23,192 bases of DNA from Candidatus Yanofskybacteria bacterium RIFCSPHIGHO2_01_FULL_44_22 (GCA_001794205.1 MGJJ01000031.1:1-23192); one strand, 5' to 3'. Shown: positions 7,210-16,500, counted from the first letter of the stretch. Notes: generated by a model not told the origin, from the letters alone. Program-made: numbers and translations.

Positions 7210-7422
7210 ATGTTCTGTACTTTTTGCAAAGACAATATAAATAAAGTCGATTATAAAAACACTCAATTTTTAAGGAAGTTCGTCACTTCCCAATTTAAGA
7301 TTGCCGCAGCCAAAAGAAATAAGCTCTGTGATAAGCACCAAAGAAAAGTCGCCAATGCAATCAAACTGGCCCGCTTTATGGCCTTGATGCCATATACTCG
7401 AAATCAGGCGATTAAGAGATAA
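7210..7422 (+). CDS. rpsR: Small ribosomal subunit protein bS18, zinc-binding form
   Basis: The 70-residue ribosomal protein S18 partners with S6 in the 30S platform. The core DYKNTQFLRKFVTSQFKI, then LCDKHQRKVANAIKLARFMALMPY, is diagnostic. Cys3 and Cys6 (CTFC) with Cys40 and His43 (CDKH) form a complete zinc site, so this is the zinc-containing paralogue type. It is the last gene of the rpsF-ssb-rpsR operon. It starts three bases after the ssb stop without a separate ribosome site, and its TAA stop is the first base of a very long hairpin. Confidence 0.96.
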   Translation: MFCTFCKDNINKVDYKNTQFLRKFVTSQFKIAAAKRNKLCDKHQRKVANAIKLARFMALMPYTRNQAIKR

Positions 7423-7517
7423 CCCCGCCCCTGAAAAGCACTTGTCCCACGCTTATATGTTTAAGTGTGGGACTTTGAATTTTTGGTACTTTTCAGGGGC
7501 GGGGTTTACTTTTTTTT
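7421..7517 (+). terminator. Very long nested hairpin plus T-run ending the rpsF-ssb-rpsR operon
   Basis: The outer arms 7421-7438 and 7489-7506 are a perfect 18-bp inverted repeat (AACCCCGCCCCTGAAAAG and its complement). Inside, GTCCCAC (7444-7450) pairs with GTGGGAC (7467-7473), and CTTA pairs with TAAG. TAC and eight T (7510-7517) follow. It can act as a terminator, but the stem is far longer than needed. A small inserted repeat element or a stable RNA end are alternatives. Confidence 0.75.
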
Positions 7518-7572
7518 CAGTTTAATATAAGTTTTTCTCATCGCTTGGCTCATTAACAATACGGGGGCGAGA

Positions 7573-8400
7573 ATGAGATATTTTGATATTTGCGCTCATA
7601 GAGGCGGCAATTTCAGTCACAAGCAAATTCCCCCCAACAGTTTGCGCGGATTTGAGGAATCCTATGCCATCGGTGTCGACATAGAAACGGACATCTGCTT
7701 CTCGGGAGATGGCGAACCGATTATCTGCCATCCCGGACTTTTGCATCCCGACCCTGCTAAAATGAATTGGCAAAAAATAAAGCAACGGTATCCTTTTATT
7801 CCGCATTTTAACGACCTCCTGGACTATATTCGGAGAAAACCGTTTTTGACTTGCTTTTTGGATTTGAAAGTTAACTCAAAGACATTGACAGAGAAAGTTT
7901 GCGATGGAATTTTTGAGGCAAACCTTACTGAAAAAATCATCTTAACCGCTCCCAGAAAAAGGATTGCCATGGCCGGTCTATATTCCAGCGGCGAGTTACT
8001 CGCCTATGCCCAAACTTACGGCCAAAATTTAGTCAATCAAAGCGCGCGCGGCCGCCACGGAAGAATTAAAACTCATGTTATAGATATTTGGCCCGTAAAT
8101 ATGGCCAAGACCGCGGAACAGTTTGAGCCCGACATAATTTCTTTCGGCTGGCTAAATGATTCTTTTTTAAGCCGGCTGGCTTTTCATTTTATGTTCAAAA
8201 CAAAAGTCATTGACCCGTTTATTGATTTGGCTGTTGAAATCCGCAAGGCAAAATCAATAATTTTCGGCCTTAAAGTGTTCGGCGGCATCGCCAACACGCC
8301 GGAAACAATTAATTACCTCTTAGACGCCGGCGTTGACGGCATCTTCACCGACAACCCCACCTTGGCGGTAGAAATTCGAAACTCCAGAATTTCTCAATGA
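7573..8400 (+). CDS. Glycerophosphodiester phosphodiesterase family protein
   Basis: This 275-residue TIM-barrel enzyme belongs to the GDPD family, which hydrolyses glycerophosphodiesters to glycerol 3-phosphate and an alcohol. CAHRGG puts the catalytic His at residue 9. The metal ligands are Glu38 and Asp40 in DIETDI, and the second catalytic His is His53 in CHPG. The C-terminal barrel strand GVDGIFTDNP is typical of the family. The protein has no clear signal peptide, so it is probably cytoplasmic. It may recycle lipid head groups or salvage them from a host, which is a guess. The long hairpin upstream separates it from rpsR. The ATG at 7573 follows a G-rich GGGGGCGAG stretch, a weak ribosome site. 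The stop is TGA. Confidence 0.9.
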   Translation: MRYFDICAHRGGNFSHKQIPPNSLRGFEESYAIGVDIETDICFSGDGEPIICHPGLLHPDPAKMNWQKIKQRYPFIPHFNDLLDYIRRKPFLTCFLDLKVNSKTLTEKVCDGIFEANLTEKIILTAPRKRIAMAGLYSSGELLAYAQTYGQNLVNQSARGRHGRIKTHVIDIWPVNMAKTAEQFEPDIISFGWLNDSFLSRLAFHFMFKTKVIDPFIDLAVEIRKAKSIIFGLKVFGGIANTPETINYLLDAGVDGIFTDNPTLAVEIRNSRISQ

Positions 8401-8408
8401 TACTTATT

Positions 8409-8439
8409 AAAACGGCATAAAAACATCACGCCGTTTTTT
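8409..8439 (+). terminator. Terminator between the GDPD gene and convergent recA
   Basis: AAAACGGC (8409-8416) pairs with GCCGTTTT (8430-8437) around a 13-base loop, and T continues to 8439. The A-rich upstream side means it can also serve leftward transcription from recA. Confidence 0.8.
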
Positions 8440-8470
8440 AATTTTAACAATTAACAATGCGGTCCCTCAT

Positions 8471-9478
8471 TTACGCCTCCAGCGCCGCGGCGGTTTTGAT
8501 TTTGACGAGAATTTCTTTTTCCAATTTGGGATTTTCTTTGAGATATTGGCGGGCGCCGTCTATGCCCTGGCCGAGTTTCTGCTCCCCGTAATTAAACCAG
8601 CTACCCGCTTTGGCCAATACGCCATAGCGCACTCCGGCGTTGACCATGTCGGAGTGGCGGGAGATGCCCTCGTTGTAAAGAATATCGAACTCGCAAGTCC
8701 TGAACGGAGGCGCCACTTTGTTTTTGACGATTTTGACTTTTACGCGGTTGCCGACTATTTTTTCCCCCGCCTGTATCTGCGCCGCCCTTCTTATCTCAAT
8801 TCTGACCGATGAATAAAATTTCAAGGCCATACCGCCGGGGGTAGTTTCAGGGTTGCCGAACATAATCCCTATTTTCATTCTAAGCTGGTTGATGAAAATT
8901 ACCGTCGTCTTGGATTTTGCCACGATTGCCGTAAGTTTGCGCAAAGCGTGGGACATCAAGCGCGCCTGCAGGCCCATATGCTGCTGGTCCATCTCCCCTT
9001 CTATTTCGGCCCTTGGAGTCAGAGCCGCCACCGAATCCACAACAATAACATCAATCCCGCCGGATTTAACCAGCGACTCGACAATATCCAGCGCCTGTTC
9101 TCCGGTATCGGGCTGGGAAATTAAAAGCTGGTTTATATTAACCCCGATTTTTTTAGCGTATTCCGGGTCAAGGGCGTGCTCCGCGTCAACAAATGCCGCC
9201 GTCCCGCCCATTTTTTGCGATTCCGCCACAACATGAAGGCAGAGAGTTGTTTTACCGGAACTTTCGGGCCCGTATACTTCAATTATCCTACCCTTGGGCA
9301 CCCCGCCCACGCCAAGCGCCAAATCAAGCGACACCGAACCGGTCGGAATGGCGTCAACATCAACATGGCTGACTTCTCCCAGACGCATGATTGCTCCGTC
9401 GCCATATTTTTCCTGGATTTCTTTGACAGTCAAGTCAACCTGTTTGTTCTTTAAATCTTCTTGTTGTTTTTTTACCAT
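8471..9478 (-). CDS. recA: Recombinase RecA
   Basis: The 335-residue RecA forms filaments on single-stranded DNA and drives ATP-dependent strand exchange. Walker A is GPESSGKT (70-77) and Walker B is VIVVDS (144-149). Loop L1 is EGEMDQQHMGLQARLMSHAL, and loop L2 contains GNPETTPGGMALKFYSS. The C-terminal domain ends after KLEKEILVKIKTAAALEA and is shorter than that of E. coli (353), with little of its acidic tail. The start at 9478 gives a normal N-terminus (DLTVKEIQEKYGDGAIMRLG). It is transcribed in the same direction as ftsK, 80 bases upstream, but has its own candidate promoter and a hairpin-presented ribosome site. I see no LexA-type operator in the gap. Confidence 0.98.
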   Translation of the reverse strand: MVKKQQEDLKNKQVDLTVKEIQEKYGDGAIMRLGEVSHVDVDAIPTGSVSLDLALGVGGVPKGRIIEVYGPESSGKTTLCLHVVAESQKMGGTAAFVDAEHALDPEYAKKIGVNINQLLISQPDTGEQALDIVESLVKSGGIDVIVVDSVAALTPRAEIEGEMDQQHMGLQARLMSHALRKLTAIVAKSKTTVIFINQLRMKIGIMFGNPETTPGGMALKFYSSVRIEIRRAAQIQAGEKIVGNRVKVKIVKNKVAPPFRTCEFDILYNEGISRHSDMVNAGVRYGVLAKAGSWFNYGEQKLGQGIDGARQYLKENPKLEKEILVKIKTAAALEA

Positions 9479-9488
9479 AAAATATTAA

Positions 9489-9506
9489 AACGCTCCCTCA
9501 AGCGTT
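9489..9506 (-). promoter_or_regulatory. Hairpin presenting the recA Shine-Dalgarno sequence in its loop
   Basis: On the minus strand AACGCT and AGCGTT form a 6-bp stem around the six-base loop TGAGGG. The stem end is 10 bases before the ATG. The purine-rich loop matches the anti-Shine-Dalgarno but its linear distance to the ATG (about 14-16 bases) is long. Confidence 0.45.
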
Positions 9507-9527
9507 CGTCTTTAAATTTATTAAATT

Positions 9528-9556
9528 ATGATAGAGAAATTAGAATAAAAAAGCAA
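9528..9556 (-). promoter_or_regulatory. Candidate recA promoter
   Basis: On the minus strand TTGCTT (9551-9556) and TATCAT (9528-9533) are 17 bases apart, just beyond the ftsK stop codon. The leader would be about 45 bases and include the hairpin at 9489-9506. Confidence 0.4.
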
Positions 9557-9558
9557 AT

Positions 9559-11757
9559 TTAAACCTCTTCTTCCTTCTCCGCTTCAAGGGTATCCGCCAC
9601 AACGCCAGTGGCTTCTATGGAGACGCTTTCGGAAACAGGCTTAGCCGCGGTTTCATAGACCTCTCTTGGTTTCGCCCCATCGCCCGGCCCTATGACGCCT
9701 TTGTCCTCAAGAATATCCAACAAGCGCGCGGCGCGGGCGTAGCCCACTCTCAACCGACGTTGGAGCAAAGAAGCCGACGCCTTGCCGGCCGCAATGACCA
9801 CTTCTTTCGCATCAAAATATAAATCGTCTTCCGCATTATCGTCTCTGCCGATACCGCCGTTCTGACTGGCAGAATTTTCAAAATTAAATCCAAGCTCGCC
9901 TTCCGCTGGCGCTTCCATATTTTCAGCCTGCATCTTGATGAATTTTACGACATCTTTCACTTCTTTCTCGGAAACAAACGCGCCCTGCAATCGCCTCGGC
10001 TTACCGGTATCGCCGGCAAGATACAACATGTCGCCGTTGCCGAGCAATTTCTCCGCCCCAGCCATATCCAAAATCGTTCTGGAATCAATCTGGCTGGCCA
10101 CCTGGAAAGCGATACGGGAGGTAATGTTTGCCTTAATCAGACCGGTAATTACCTCAACAGACGGCCGCTGGGTTGACACGATAAGATGGATGCCGACCGC
10201 CCGCGACATCTGGGCAAGACGGACAATCGTCGCTTCTATGTCCCGCCCGTAAGACGCCATTAAATCGGCAAGTTCGTCAATGACAATAACCAAGAAAGGC
10301 ATAATGTCTTCTTTTTGAGCCGCCATTTTTGCATTGTAAGAAAAGACATCGCGGCAAGAGGCCCTTGATAAAACGTCAAATCTCCTGTCCATCTCGCTCA
10401 CTGCCCAGCGAAGCGCGCCGATTACTTTTTTGGTATCGGTGATAACCGGCGTTATCAAATGGGGAATGCCGTTGTAAAGCGTAAGCTCCACCCTTTTAGG
10501 GTCAACTAAAATAAACTTGAGAACATCGGGAGAATATCTATAAAGCATTGAGAGCAGAATCGTGTTGATGCTCACCGATTTGCCGCTTCCGGTCGCACCG
10601 GCGATAAGCAGGTGGGGCATTCTTTCAAGTCCGGCAAAAACCGGAACACCTGATACGTCCCGCCCCATCGCCAAAGGAAGAAAGAATTTGGACTTTCTAA
10701 ACTCTTCTCCGTCAAACATATTGCGGAGACCGATAATGGCAACCTTTTTATTGGGCACTTCGATGCCCACCAGCGACTTGCCCGGAATCGGCGCTTCTAT
10801 TCTGATGGGGTGAGCGGCCAAGGCCAGAGAAAGGTCCGGGTTTAACGCCGTGATTCTGGACAATTTTACGCCGACAGCGGGTCTTAAGGTATAGCGAGTA
10901 ACGGTGGGGCCGATAGATACTTCGCCCATCTCAACATCAATGCCAAAATTAGAGAGAGTGCGCTTGATGATATTGGCAGTGGCGTTTATATCGCCCGTTG
11001 CCGGTTCTTCCTGGTCGGAATGCAAAAGTTCCAACGGGGGCAGAGCCCAGTTTCCCAACTTGGTGTTTTTTATCACAAATTCTTTGTCGGTGATTTCCGG
11101 CTTGGCTTGTTTGGAAGCAACAGTTGCGACCGGTTTGGTTTCTTGAACGGTTTTCTTGTCATCCGAGGTTACGGCTTCATTTCCCTTTTTGACCACAACA
11201 TGATCCACTAATTTTTCTTCCTTTTCTTCCTTGGAAATCAGTTTATAAATCGGGACATTCAAGGTTACAAGCAAAGCAATGAAAATCGCCGCCAACAGAA
11301 TAATCAATGACGCGCTGAATCCGACTGATTCCAACAAAGGAAAGCCCAAGATTATGCCAAGATAACCCCCCTGAACCAAACGGCTGTCAAAATCGGTTTT
11401 TCCGAATATGTAAAACACGGCTAAGATAGCCATTATAAAAAGAAGGGTGCCCAACACGGCGCTTGAATAAATATTCCGTGAAATTGACTTTAGAAACGAG
11501 ATGCCAAGAAGCACAAAAGCGATGGGAATAATAAAAAAGCCCCATCCAAACAAAGAACGGGCAATTAAATCAAATCCCTCCCCCGCCCAGCCGGCTTTGC
11601 CGACAAAACTTAGGACGGATATAATCGCTAAAATAAAAGCCGAGATGCCCCAGATGCTGTTTTTGGTCTCTTGAGAAATATCAAATCTTGACTCGGTTTT
11701 TTTATGTTCCGGAACCGATTTTTCTTTCTTTTTTAGTTTAGACACAGCAGTAAACAA
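9559..11757 (-). CDS. ftsK: DNA translocase FtsK/SpoIIIE
   Basis: This 732-residue membrane-anchored motor pumps chromosomal DNA through the closing division septum. Residues about 34-170 hold four or five membrane segments. A charged linker (about 175-235) leads to the motor. Walker A is GATGSGKS (387-394), Walker B is IVIDELADLM (491-500), and STQRPSVEVITGLIKANI follows. The C-terminal winged-helix gamma domain (about 655-710, ASASLLQRRLRVGYARAARLLDILE) normally reads the polar KOPS sequences. It is shorter than E. coli FtsK because the linker is short, as in SpoIIIE. The start is TTG at 11757 with AAGAG four bases upstream; GTG at 11745 is a weaker alternative. A candidate promoter lies in the 72-base gap after the restriction gene. 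Confidence 0.96.
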   Translation of the reverse strand: MFTAVSKLKKKEKSVPEHKKTESRFDISQETKNSIWGISAFILAIISVLSFVGKAGWAGEGFDLIARSLFGWGFFIIPIAFVLLGISFLKSISRNIYSSAVLGTLLFIMAILAVFYIFGKTDFDSRLVQGGYLGIILGFPLLESVGFSASLIILLAAIFIALLVTLNVPIYKLISKEEKEEKLVDHVVVKKGNEAVTSDDKKTVQETKPVATVASKQAKPEITDKEFVIKNTKLGNWALPPLELLHSDQEEPATGDINATANIIKRTLSNFGIDVEMGEVSIGPTVTRYTLRPAVGVKLSRITALNPDLSLALAAHPIRIEAPIPGKSLVGIEVPNKKVAIIGLRNMFDGEEFRKSKFFLPLAMGRDVSGVPVFAGLERMPHLLIAGATGSGKSVSINTILLSMLYRYSPDVLKFILVDPKRVELTLYNGIPHLITPVITDTKKVIGALRWAVSEMDRRFDVLSRASCRDVFSYNAKMAAQKEDIMPFLVIVIDELADLMASYGRDIEATIVRLAQMSRAVGIHLIVSTQRPSVEVITGLIKANITSRIAFQVASQIDSRTILDMAGAEKLLGNGDMLYLAGDTGKPRRLQGAFVSEKEVKDVVKFIKMQAENMEAPAEGELGFNFENSASQNGGIGRDDNAEDDLYFDAKEVVIAAGKASASLLQRRLRVGYARAARLLDILEDKGVIGPGDGAKPREVYETAAKPVSESVSIEATGVVADTLEAEKEEEV

Positions 11758-11776
11758 TTAACTCTTGGTAAGAACA

Positions 11777-11805
11777 ATTATATAAAAAAGGGGATTATAA
11801 AACAA
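11777..11805 (-). promoter_or_regulatory. Candidate ftsK promoter
   Basis: On the minus strand TTGTTT (11800-11805) and a perfect TATAAT (11777-11782) are separated by 17 bases. Transcription would begin about 13 bases before the TTG start codon, leaving just the AAGAG ribosome site in the leader. A second TATAAT (minus strand, near 11795-11800) overlaps the -35. Confidence 0.5.
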
Positions 11806-11829
11806 GGATTTGTATAAGACCGCTCGAAA

Positions 11830-12444
11830 TTATACAGGCGATTTGGGAGATTGTTTTATTAAATCTTCCGGGAAAGAAATTTTAAGTCCTGTTTTAGTTT
11901 TTTCGTAAACAATAATAGGGGCTTCAATTTTTTCTAATAATTCGGGTTTAAGCAGGTATGTGTGCGGCTTGATGCTTACCGCTTTCTCGCCGATAAAACC
12001 GTCAATCCCTTTTGATTCCTCTGCTGGTTTGGCTGTTCTATAATCGGTTTTAAAATATTCGGCAACCGATTTTAAAATTGCCTCCTGATTTTTCAAGCCG
12101 ACAAAAGTCTTTATAATTACGAGGTCACGTACCCATTCTTTTATAGAGGCCTTGCTAATTTTTTCCAAAACATCTTTAAAATTAATAAGCATTTGGGCAA
12201 TTTTTTCTACTGCCGCTTCAATAGCTTCAGGATATTTTTTCAAATACCAGTTTTCCCATTCTTTAAAAGTTTCGCCATCAAATTCTTTTATCAATTCACT
12301 CATTTGTCCCACTACTTTTGGTTTTGTGCCACCAATAAACCGATTGGCCAAATTCATTAATGGCCCGGAATATTTTGTAAATTTAGGCAGTTCGATATTT
12401 AACAGCTCAAGGAGTTTTTTGTTGTCGATTTTTAAAGTTTTCAT
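11830..12444 (-). CDS. Type II restriction endonuclease, MjaI family (predicted CTAG cutter)
   Basis: The 204-residue protein resembles the MjaI restriction enzymes, whose named member from Methanocaldococcus cuts CTAG. The likely active site of the PD-(D/E)xK type is Asp148 with Ser157-Ile-Lys159 in GIDGFIGEKAVSIKP. The N-terminal half is helical (LMNLANRFIGGTKPKVVGQMSELI). Its length suits a small homodimeric type II enzyme. The gene is directly downstream of the methyltransferase and overlaps it by four bases (ATGA), so the two are translated together with modification first. Base composition is markedly more AT-rich than in recA, ftsK or rpoC, which suggests acquisition. I recall the family from memory. 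The specificity rests on that, on the methyltransferase and on the lack of CTAG in the window. Confidence 0.78.
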   Translation of the reverse strand: MKTLKIDNKKLLELLNIELPKFTKYSGPLMNLANRFIGGTKPKVVGQMSELIKEFDGETFKEWENWYLKKYPEAIEAAVEKIAQMLINFKDVLEKISKASIKEWVRDLVIIKTFVGLKNQEAILKSVAEYFKTDYRTAKPAEESKGIDGFIGEKAVSIKPHTYLLKPELLEKIEAPIIVYEKTKTGLKISFPEDLIKQSPKSPV

Positions 12445-13433
12445 TTAAAAAAGGATTCTTTTAACCTTACGGGGTTGTAATCAAAGTCGGATGAATCGAT
12501 TTTTGAACCAAATTTCATTTTTTTAGGATTAATATTCCTTGTAATTTTTATGGGGTCTTTAAAAATGTAGGGCAAATCGGCAACAGCTATTTTAAAATCA
12601 GGATTTAGTTTTTTTTGCTTAATAAATTCTAATTGGGCATTAGAAAATAAGCTCTTTTGATTTGCGCCTATTTTTTCTTTAATAAGCGGCAGAAAATTAT
12701 TATTAATTTCATATCCGATGGAATTTCGTCCCAAATTCTTTGCCGCCAAGGTAGTTGTGCCACTTCCCAAAAACGGGTCAAGAATAGCCTCCTCCACAAA
12801 GCTAAACATTTTTATAAGTCTTTTGGGCAACTCTTCCGGAAACATGGCTAAATGTTGTGCTTGTCTAACTCCATTAAAGTTCCAATGTCCTGCAAAATAT
12901 TTATTCCACTCGTTTATCGTTAACATAGACTTATCTTTAATATTTTTAGGCGGTTGAGGCAATGCGCCCGGTTTTTTAAAAATCAAAATAAATTCATAAT
13001 CTAATTTTAAAATGCCGTTTCTTGGGTATGGAAAACTGCCCATAATGCTTGCCCCGCCCGTTGTATTTGTCGTGGTGACTTTCTGCCAAATTATGGCGCC
13101 CATATAATCAAGCCCGATGGTTTCACAAAACTTGATTATTTCCGTTCGAATTGGAATAACTTTATATCTTCCGTAATAAACAGAGCGGGCGAACTGGTCT
13201 CCTATGTTTATACAAAGCCTGCAACCTGGACTTAAAACACGATAAGATTCATTCCAAACCAAATTTAAATTATTTATGTAATCTTCGTAGGAATCGTCAA
13301 AACCAATTTGGTTTTTTGTTCCATAATCCTTGAGTTGCCAATATGGGGGCGAAGTAATTATAAGCCGTACAGATTCATCGTCAATTTCTGCCATTTTCCT
13401 TGAATCTCCGATTATAATCTTGTGGTTTGTCAT
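12441..13433 (-). CDS. DNA methyltransferase, beta-class N4-cytosine type, partner of the MjaI-like nuclease
   Basis: The 330-residue protein is an S-adenosylmethionine-dependent DNA methyltransferase. The catalytic motif IV is TSPPYW (27-32); SPPY favours N4-methylcytosine over N6-methyladenine. The AdoMet-binding motif I is DPFLGSGTT (219-227), followed by GYEIN. Motif IV before motif I is the beta arrangement. It should methylate a cytosine in the sequence cut by its partner, protecting the chromosome, predicted to be CTAG as for M.MjaI. A region of about 85 residues after motif I is probably part of target recognition. No ribosome site precedes the ATG, and a -10 box lies eight bases upstream. 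No controller gene is visible. GC content is low (one sample line in it, 12601-12660, is 25 percent, against 50 percent at 10021-10080). Confidence 0.9.
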   Translation of the reverse strand: MTNHKIIIGDSRKMAEIDDESVRLIITSPPYWQLKDYGTKNQIGFDDSYEDYINNLNLVWNESYRVLSPGCRLCINIGDQFARSVYYGRYKVIPIRTEIIKFCETIGLDYMGAIIWQKVTTTNTTGGASIMGSFPYPRNGILKLDYEFILIFKKPGALPQPPKNIKDKSMLTINEWNKYFAGHWNFNGVRQAQHLAMFPEELPKRLIKMFSFVEEAILDPFLGSGTTTLAAKNLGRNSIGYEINNNFLPLIKEKIGANQKSLFSNAQLEFIKQKKLNPDFKIAVADLPYIFKDPIKITRNINPKKMKFGSKIDSSDFDYNPVRLKESFFK

Positions 13434-13441
13434 TTAATTTA

Positions 13442-13469
13442 ATTCTACTATCTCCATAGTCTCTCGCAA
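13442..13469 (-). promoter_or_regulatory. Candidate promoter of the methyltransferase gene
   Basis: On the minus strand TTGCGA (13464-13469) and TAGAAT (13442-13447) are 16 bases apart. Only eight bases separate the -10 from the ATG, so initiation would fall at or beside the start codon, giving a leaderless message. Confidence 0.4.
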
Positions 13470-13482
13470 GGTATAACTTCTT

Positions 13483-13528
13483 CGCTTAAATTTTAACGGC
13501 TCACTCTGGTGAGCCGTTGATTTAAGCG
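13483..13528. repeat. Long inverted repeat between rpoC and the restriction-modification genes
   Basis: CGCTTAAAT (13483-13491) pairs with ATTTAAGCG (13520-13528), and AACGGCTCAC (13495-13504) pairs with GTGAGCCGTT (13509-13518) around a TCTG loop. Only a 3-by-1 internal loop interrupts 19 pairs. It may end rpoC transcription, but no T-run follows on the minus strand. Confidence 0.8.
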
Positions 13529-13570
13529 CAAAGGTCGGAGCTTGTCGGCACTCAAGCAAGAACTTTAGCC

Positions 13571-16500
13571 TTATTCTTCAAACTCTCCCTTAAGTCCGGT
13601 CCCGGCCGGAATCAGCCGGCCGATAATGACGTTTTCTTTTAGTCCGCGCAGAAAATCTTCTTTTCCGAATATGGCGCTGTCAATCAGCACTCGAGCCGTT
13701 TCCTGGAACGAAGCCGCCGACAAAAAGCTGTCGGTGGAAAGTGAAACTTTGGTAATGCCGAGCAACAACTGCTCAAATGTCGCTTCCCGTTTTTTGCCCT
13801 CTTTCGCTTTTTCGTTTTCCTGAATCATTCTGCGTTTTTCCACAATGTCGCCGCCAAGCAAATCCGTATCGCCCGCCTCCAACACCCTCACCCTTGAAAA
13901 CATCTGTCGGACAATGAGTTCGATATACTTGTCGTTTATGCTGTCTCCAGTCGGAAAATAAATGCTCTGCACTTCTCTTATTACATATCGCGCGACCGTG
14001 TCCATATTGCCGGCTATTTTGAAAAGTTCTTTCAGGTCGACATGGCCCTCGCTCAATTGCTGACCCTTGGAAACTAAGTCGCCGGCGCTGATGGAAATTG
14101 CAAAATTCGGGGCAACCAAATATTCCCTTATTTCGCCCGTTTCGGCAACTTCAACGGAAATGGCTCTTTGCTTGCCCTTCTCCTGAACAGCCAAAACTTT
14201 GCCGTCCACTTCGGAAACGAGCGCTTTGAATTGGGGCGGTCTGGCCTCGAAAATTTCTTCCACCCGCGGCAATCCCATAGTGATGTCCGCACCTCCGGTA
14301 ACGCCTCCGGTGTGGAAAGTTCTCATCGTCAGCTGAGTTCCCGGCTCGCCTATCGCCTGGGCAGTAATGATACCAACCGCTTCACCGACTTCCACCAAAG
14401 TATTTTTGGAAAGGTCGTAACCGTAGCACAAACGGCAAATCCCGCTCAATGATTTGCATTTGACGACCGAGCGGATTTTTATTTTTTCCAGCTTGAGCTC
14501 ATCTATTTTTTTGGCCGTTTCTTTGTCTATGATTTTGCCTTTTTTGACCAATATCTCTCCGTCTTTGCCGATGATATCTTCAAAAACCACTCGTCCTTTA
14601 ACTCGACGGCCGATGGTTTCACCGCTGAATTTGCTGTCCTCGGCATAAAGCACAAGACCCTCTTTGTCTTTGCAATCTTCTTCGACAATAACGACATCTT
14701 GGGCAACATCAACCAAACGCCTCGTCAGATAACCGGCCGAAGCGGTCTTTAGGGCGGTGTCCACCAAACCTTTTCTGGCGCCGTGAGTGGAAATAAAATA
14801 TTCCAAAGGAGTGTGCCCTTCTTTCAGGCAGTTTCTCACCGGCAGTTCTATAAGCTCGCCGGCCGGGTTGGCGAAGGTGCCTCTCATTCCCATCATCTGG
14901 TCAAGAACCGACCAGTTGCCTCTTGATTTGGAATCAACCATTAAAAAGGCCGGGTCATTTGCCTTTAATTGCTTTTTAACGAAAACGGACAGCTTGGATT
15001 TGGCCGTATTCCAGATTTCAATGGCCTTAGAACGCCTTTCATGCTCCGTCAGCAGACCGTTTTCATAAAGTTTCATGTTTTCTTCAACCAATTTGTCGGC
15101 CTCTTCGATGATTTGGCGTTTTTCAACCGGAATTTTCAGGTCATCCATGCCCCAAGAAATTCCCGATTTTGTCGCGTAATAAAATCCCAGGTCTTTTATC
15201 TTATCAAGAAAATCAATCGTAACCTCTTCGCCGTATTCGTCCCAGATATCCGATTCGATGCCCTTCAGGTCGGGCTTGTTGAGAGTGCGATTGATAAAGG
15301 CGTGGCCATTCGGAAGCGCCCGGTTAAAAATAACCCGGCCGACAGTCGTTTCAATAATCTCGGCCTTTCGGTCGGCGGCTTCATCCTTCGGCCGAGGCAG
15401 CAAAAGTTTTATCTTGGCCCTTAAGCTCGTCGTTCCGTTTTCATGGGCCAAAACGGCTTCTTCAAACGAAGAGAAAATCTTACCCTCGCCTTTCGCGCCC
15501 TCATCAACGCTGGTCAGATAATAACAGCCGAGGGAAATGTCATGGCTCGGTATGGCCACCGGGTCGCCGGTAGCCGGTTTCAAAATACCGTGGCTGGCCA
15601 GCATTAACTCCCTGGCTTCCGCTTGAGCTTCCCGGGTAAGCGGCAAATGGACGGCCATTTGGTCGCCGTCAAAATCGGCGTTGAAAGCATGCACGGGCAT
15701 GGCTGAAATTCTTATGGCTTTTCCTTCTATAAGAATAGGCTTAAAGGCCTGGACAGAAAGACGGTGCAAAGTCGGCGCCCTGTTGAGCAAAACCAATTTG
15801 TCCTTCATCGCCTCTTCCAAGGCGGCCCAGACATCGGGCGTTTCCTGTTCAATCAAACGTCCGGCCGATTTAATATTGTGGGCAAGCTCTTTCTTGATTA
15901 AAATTCCGATGACAAACGGCTTGAACAATTCCAAGGCCATGTGCTTCGGCAATCCACATTCGGTAAGACTAAGCTCCGGACCGATAACGATAACGCTCCG
16001 GCCGGAATAATCGACTCTTTTCCCGAGCAGATTCTGTCTGAACCGGCCCTGTTTGCCCTTAAGCATATCCGCCAAAGATTTAAGGACTCTTTTCTGGCCG
16101 GTTGAGGCGGCCGTTGTCGCCTGTCCCCGGCGCATGGAGTTATCAATAAGGGCGTCTACGGCCTCCTGAAGCATTCTTTTTTCGTTTTTGGTTATGACGT
16201 CGGGCGCCTTAAGTTCAATCAGGTGCTTTAAGCGGTTGTTGCGGTTGATGACCCGCCTGTATAAATCATTCAAATCCGAAGTGGCGTACCGGCCGCCGTC
16301 CAGCGGAACCATCGGCCTTAGCGCCGGCGGAATGACCGGCAATATTGAAATAATCATCCATTCCGGCCTGACGCCCGCCTTCTTCATGCCTTTTATGAAT
16401 TTTAAACGCCTTGAGATTTTTTTGTGCTCAAGCGGATTGGGGCCATTTTTCAACTCTCCTTCCAGTTGGAGAATTAATTCGTCAAAATCAAATTCTCCCA

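Noticed and set aside
11758..13570. Mobile element carrying the restriction-modification genes
   Set aside because: No transposase, integrase, terminal repeats around the pair or target duplication could be found; composition alone supports transfer.
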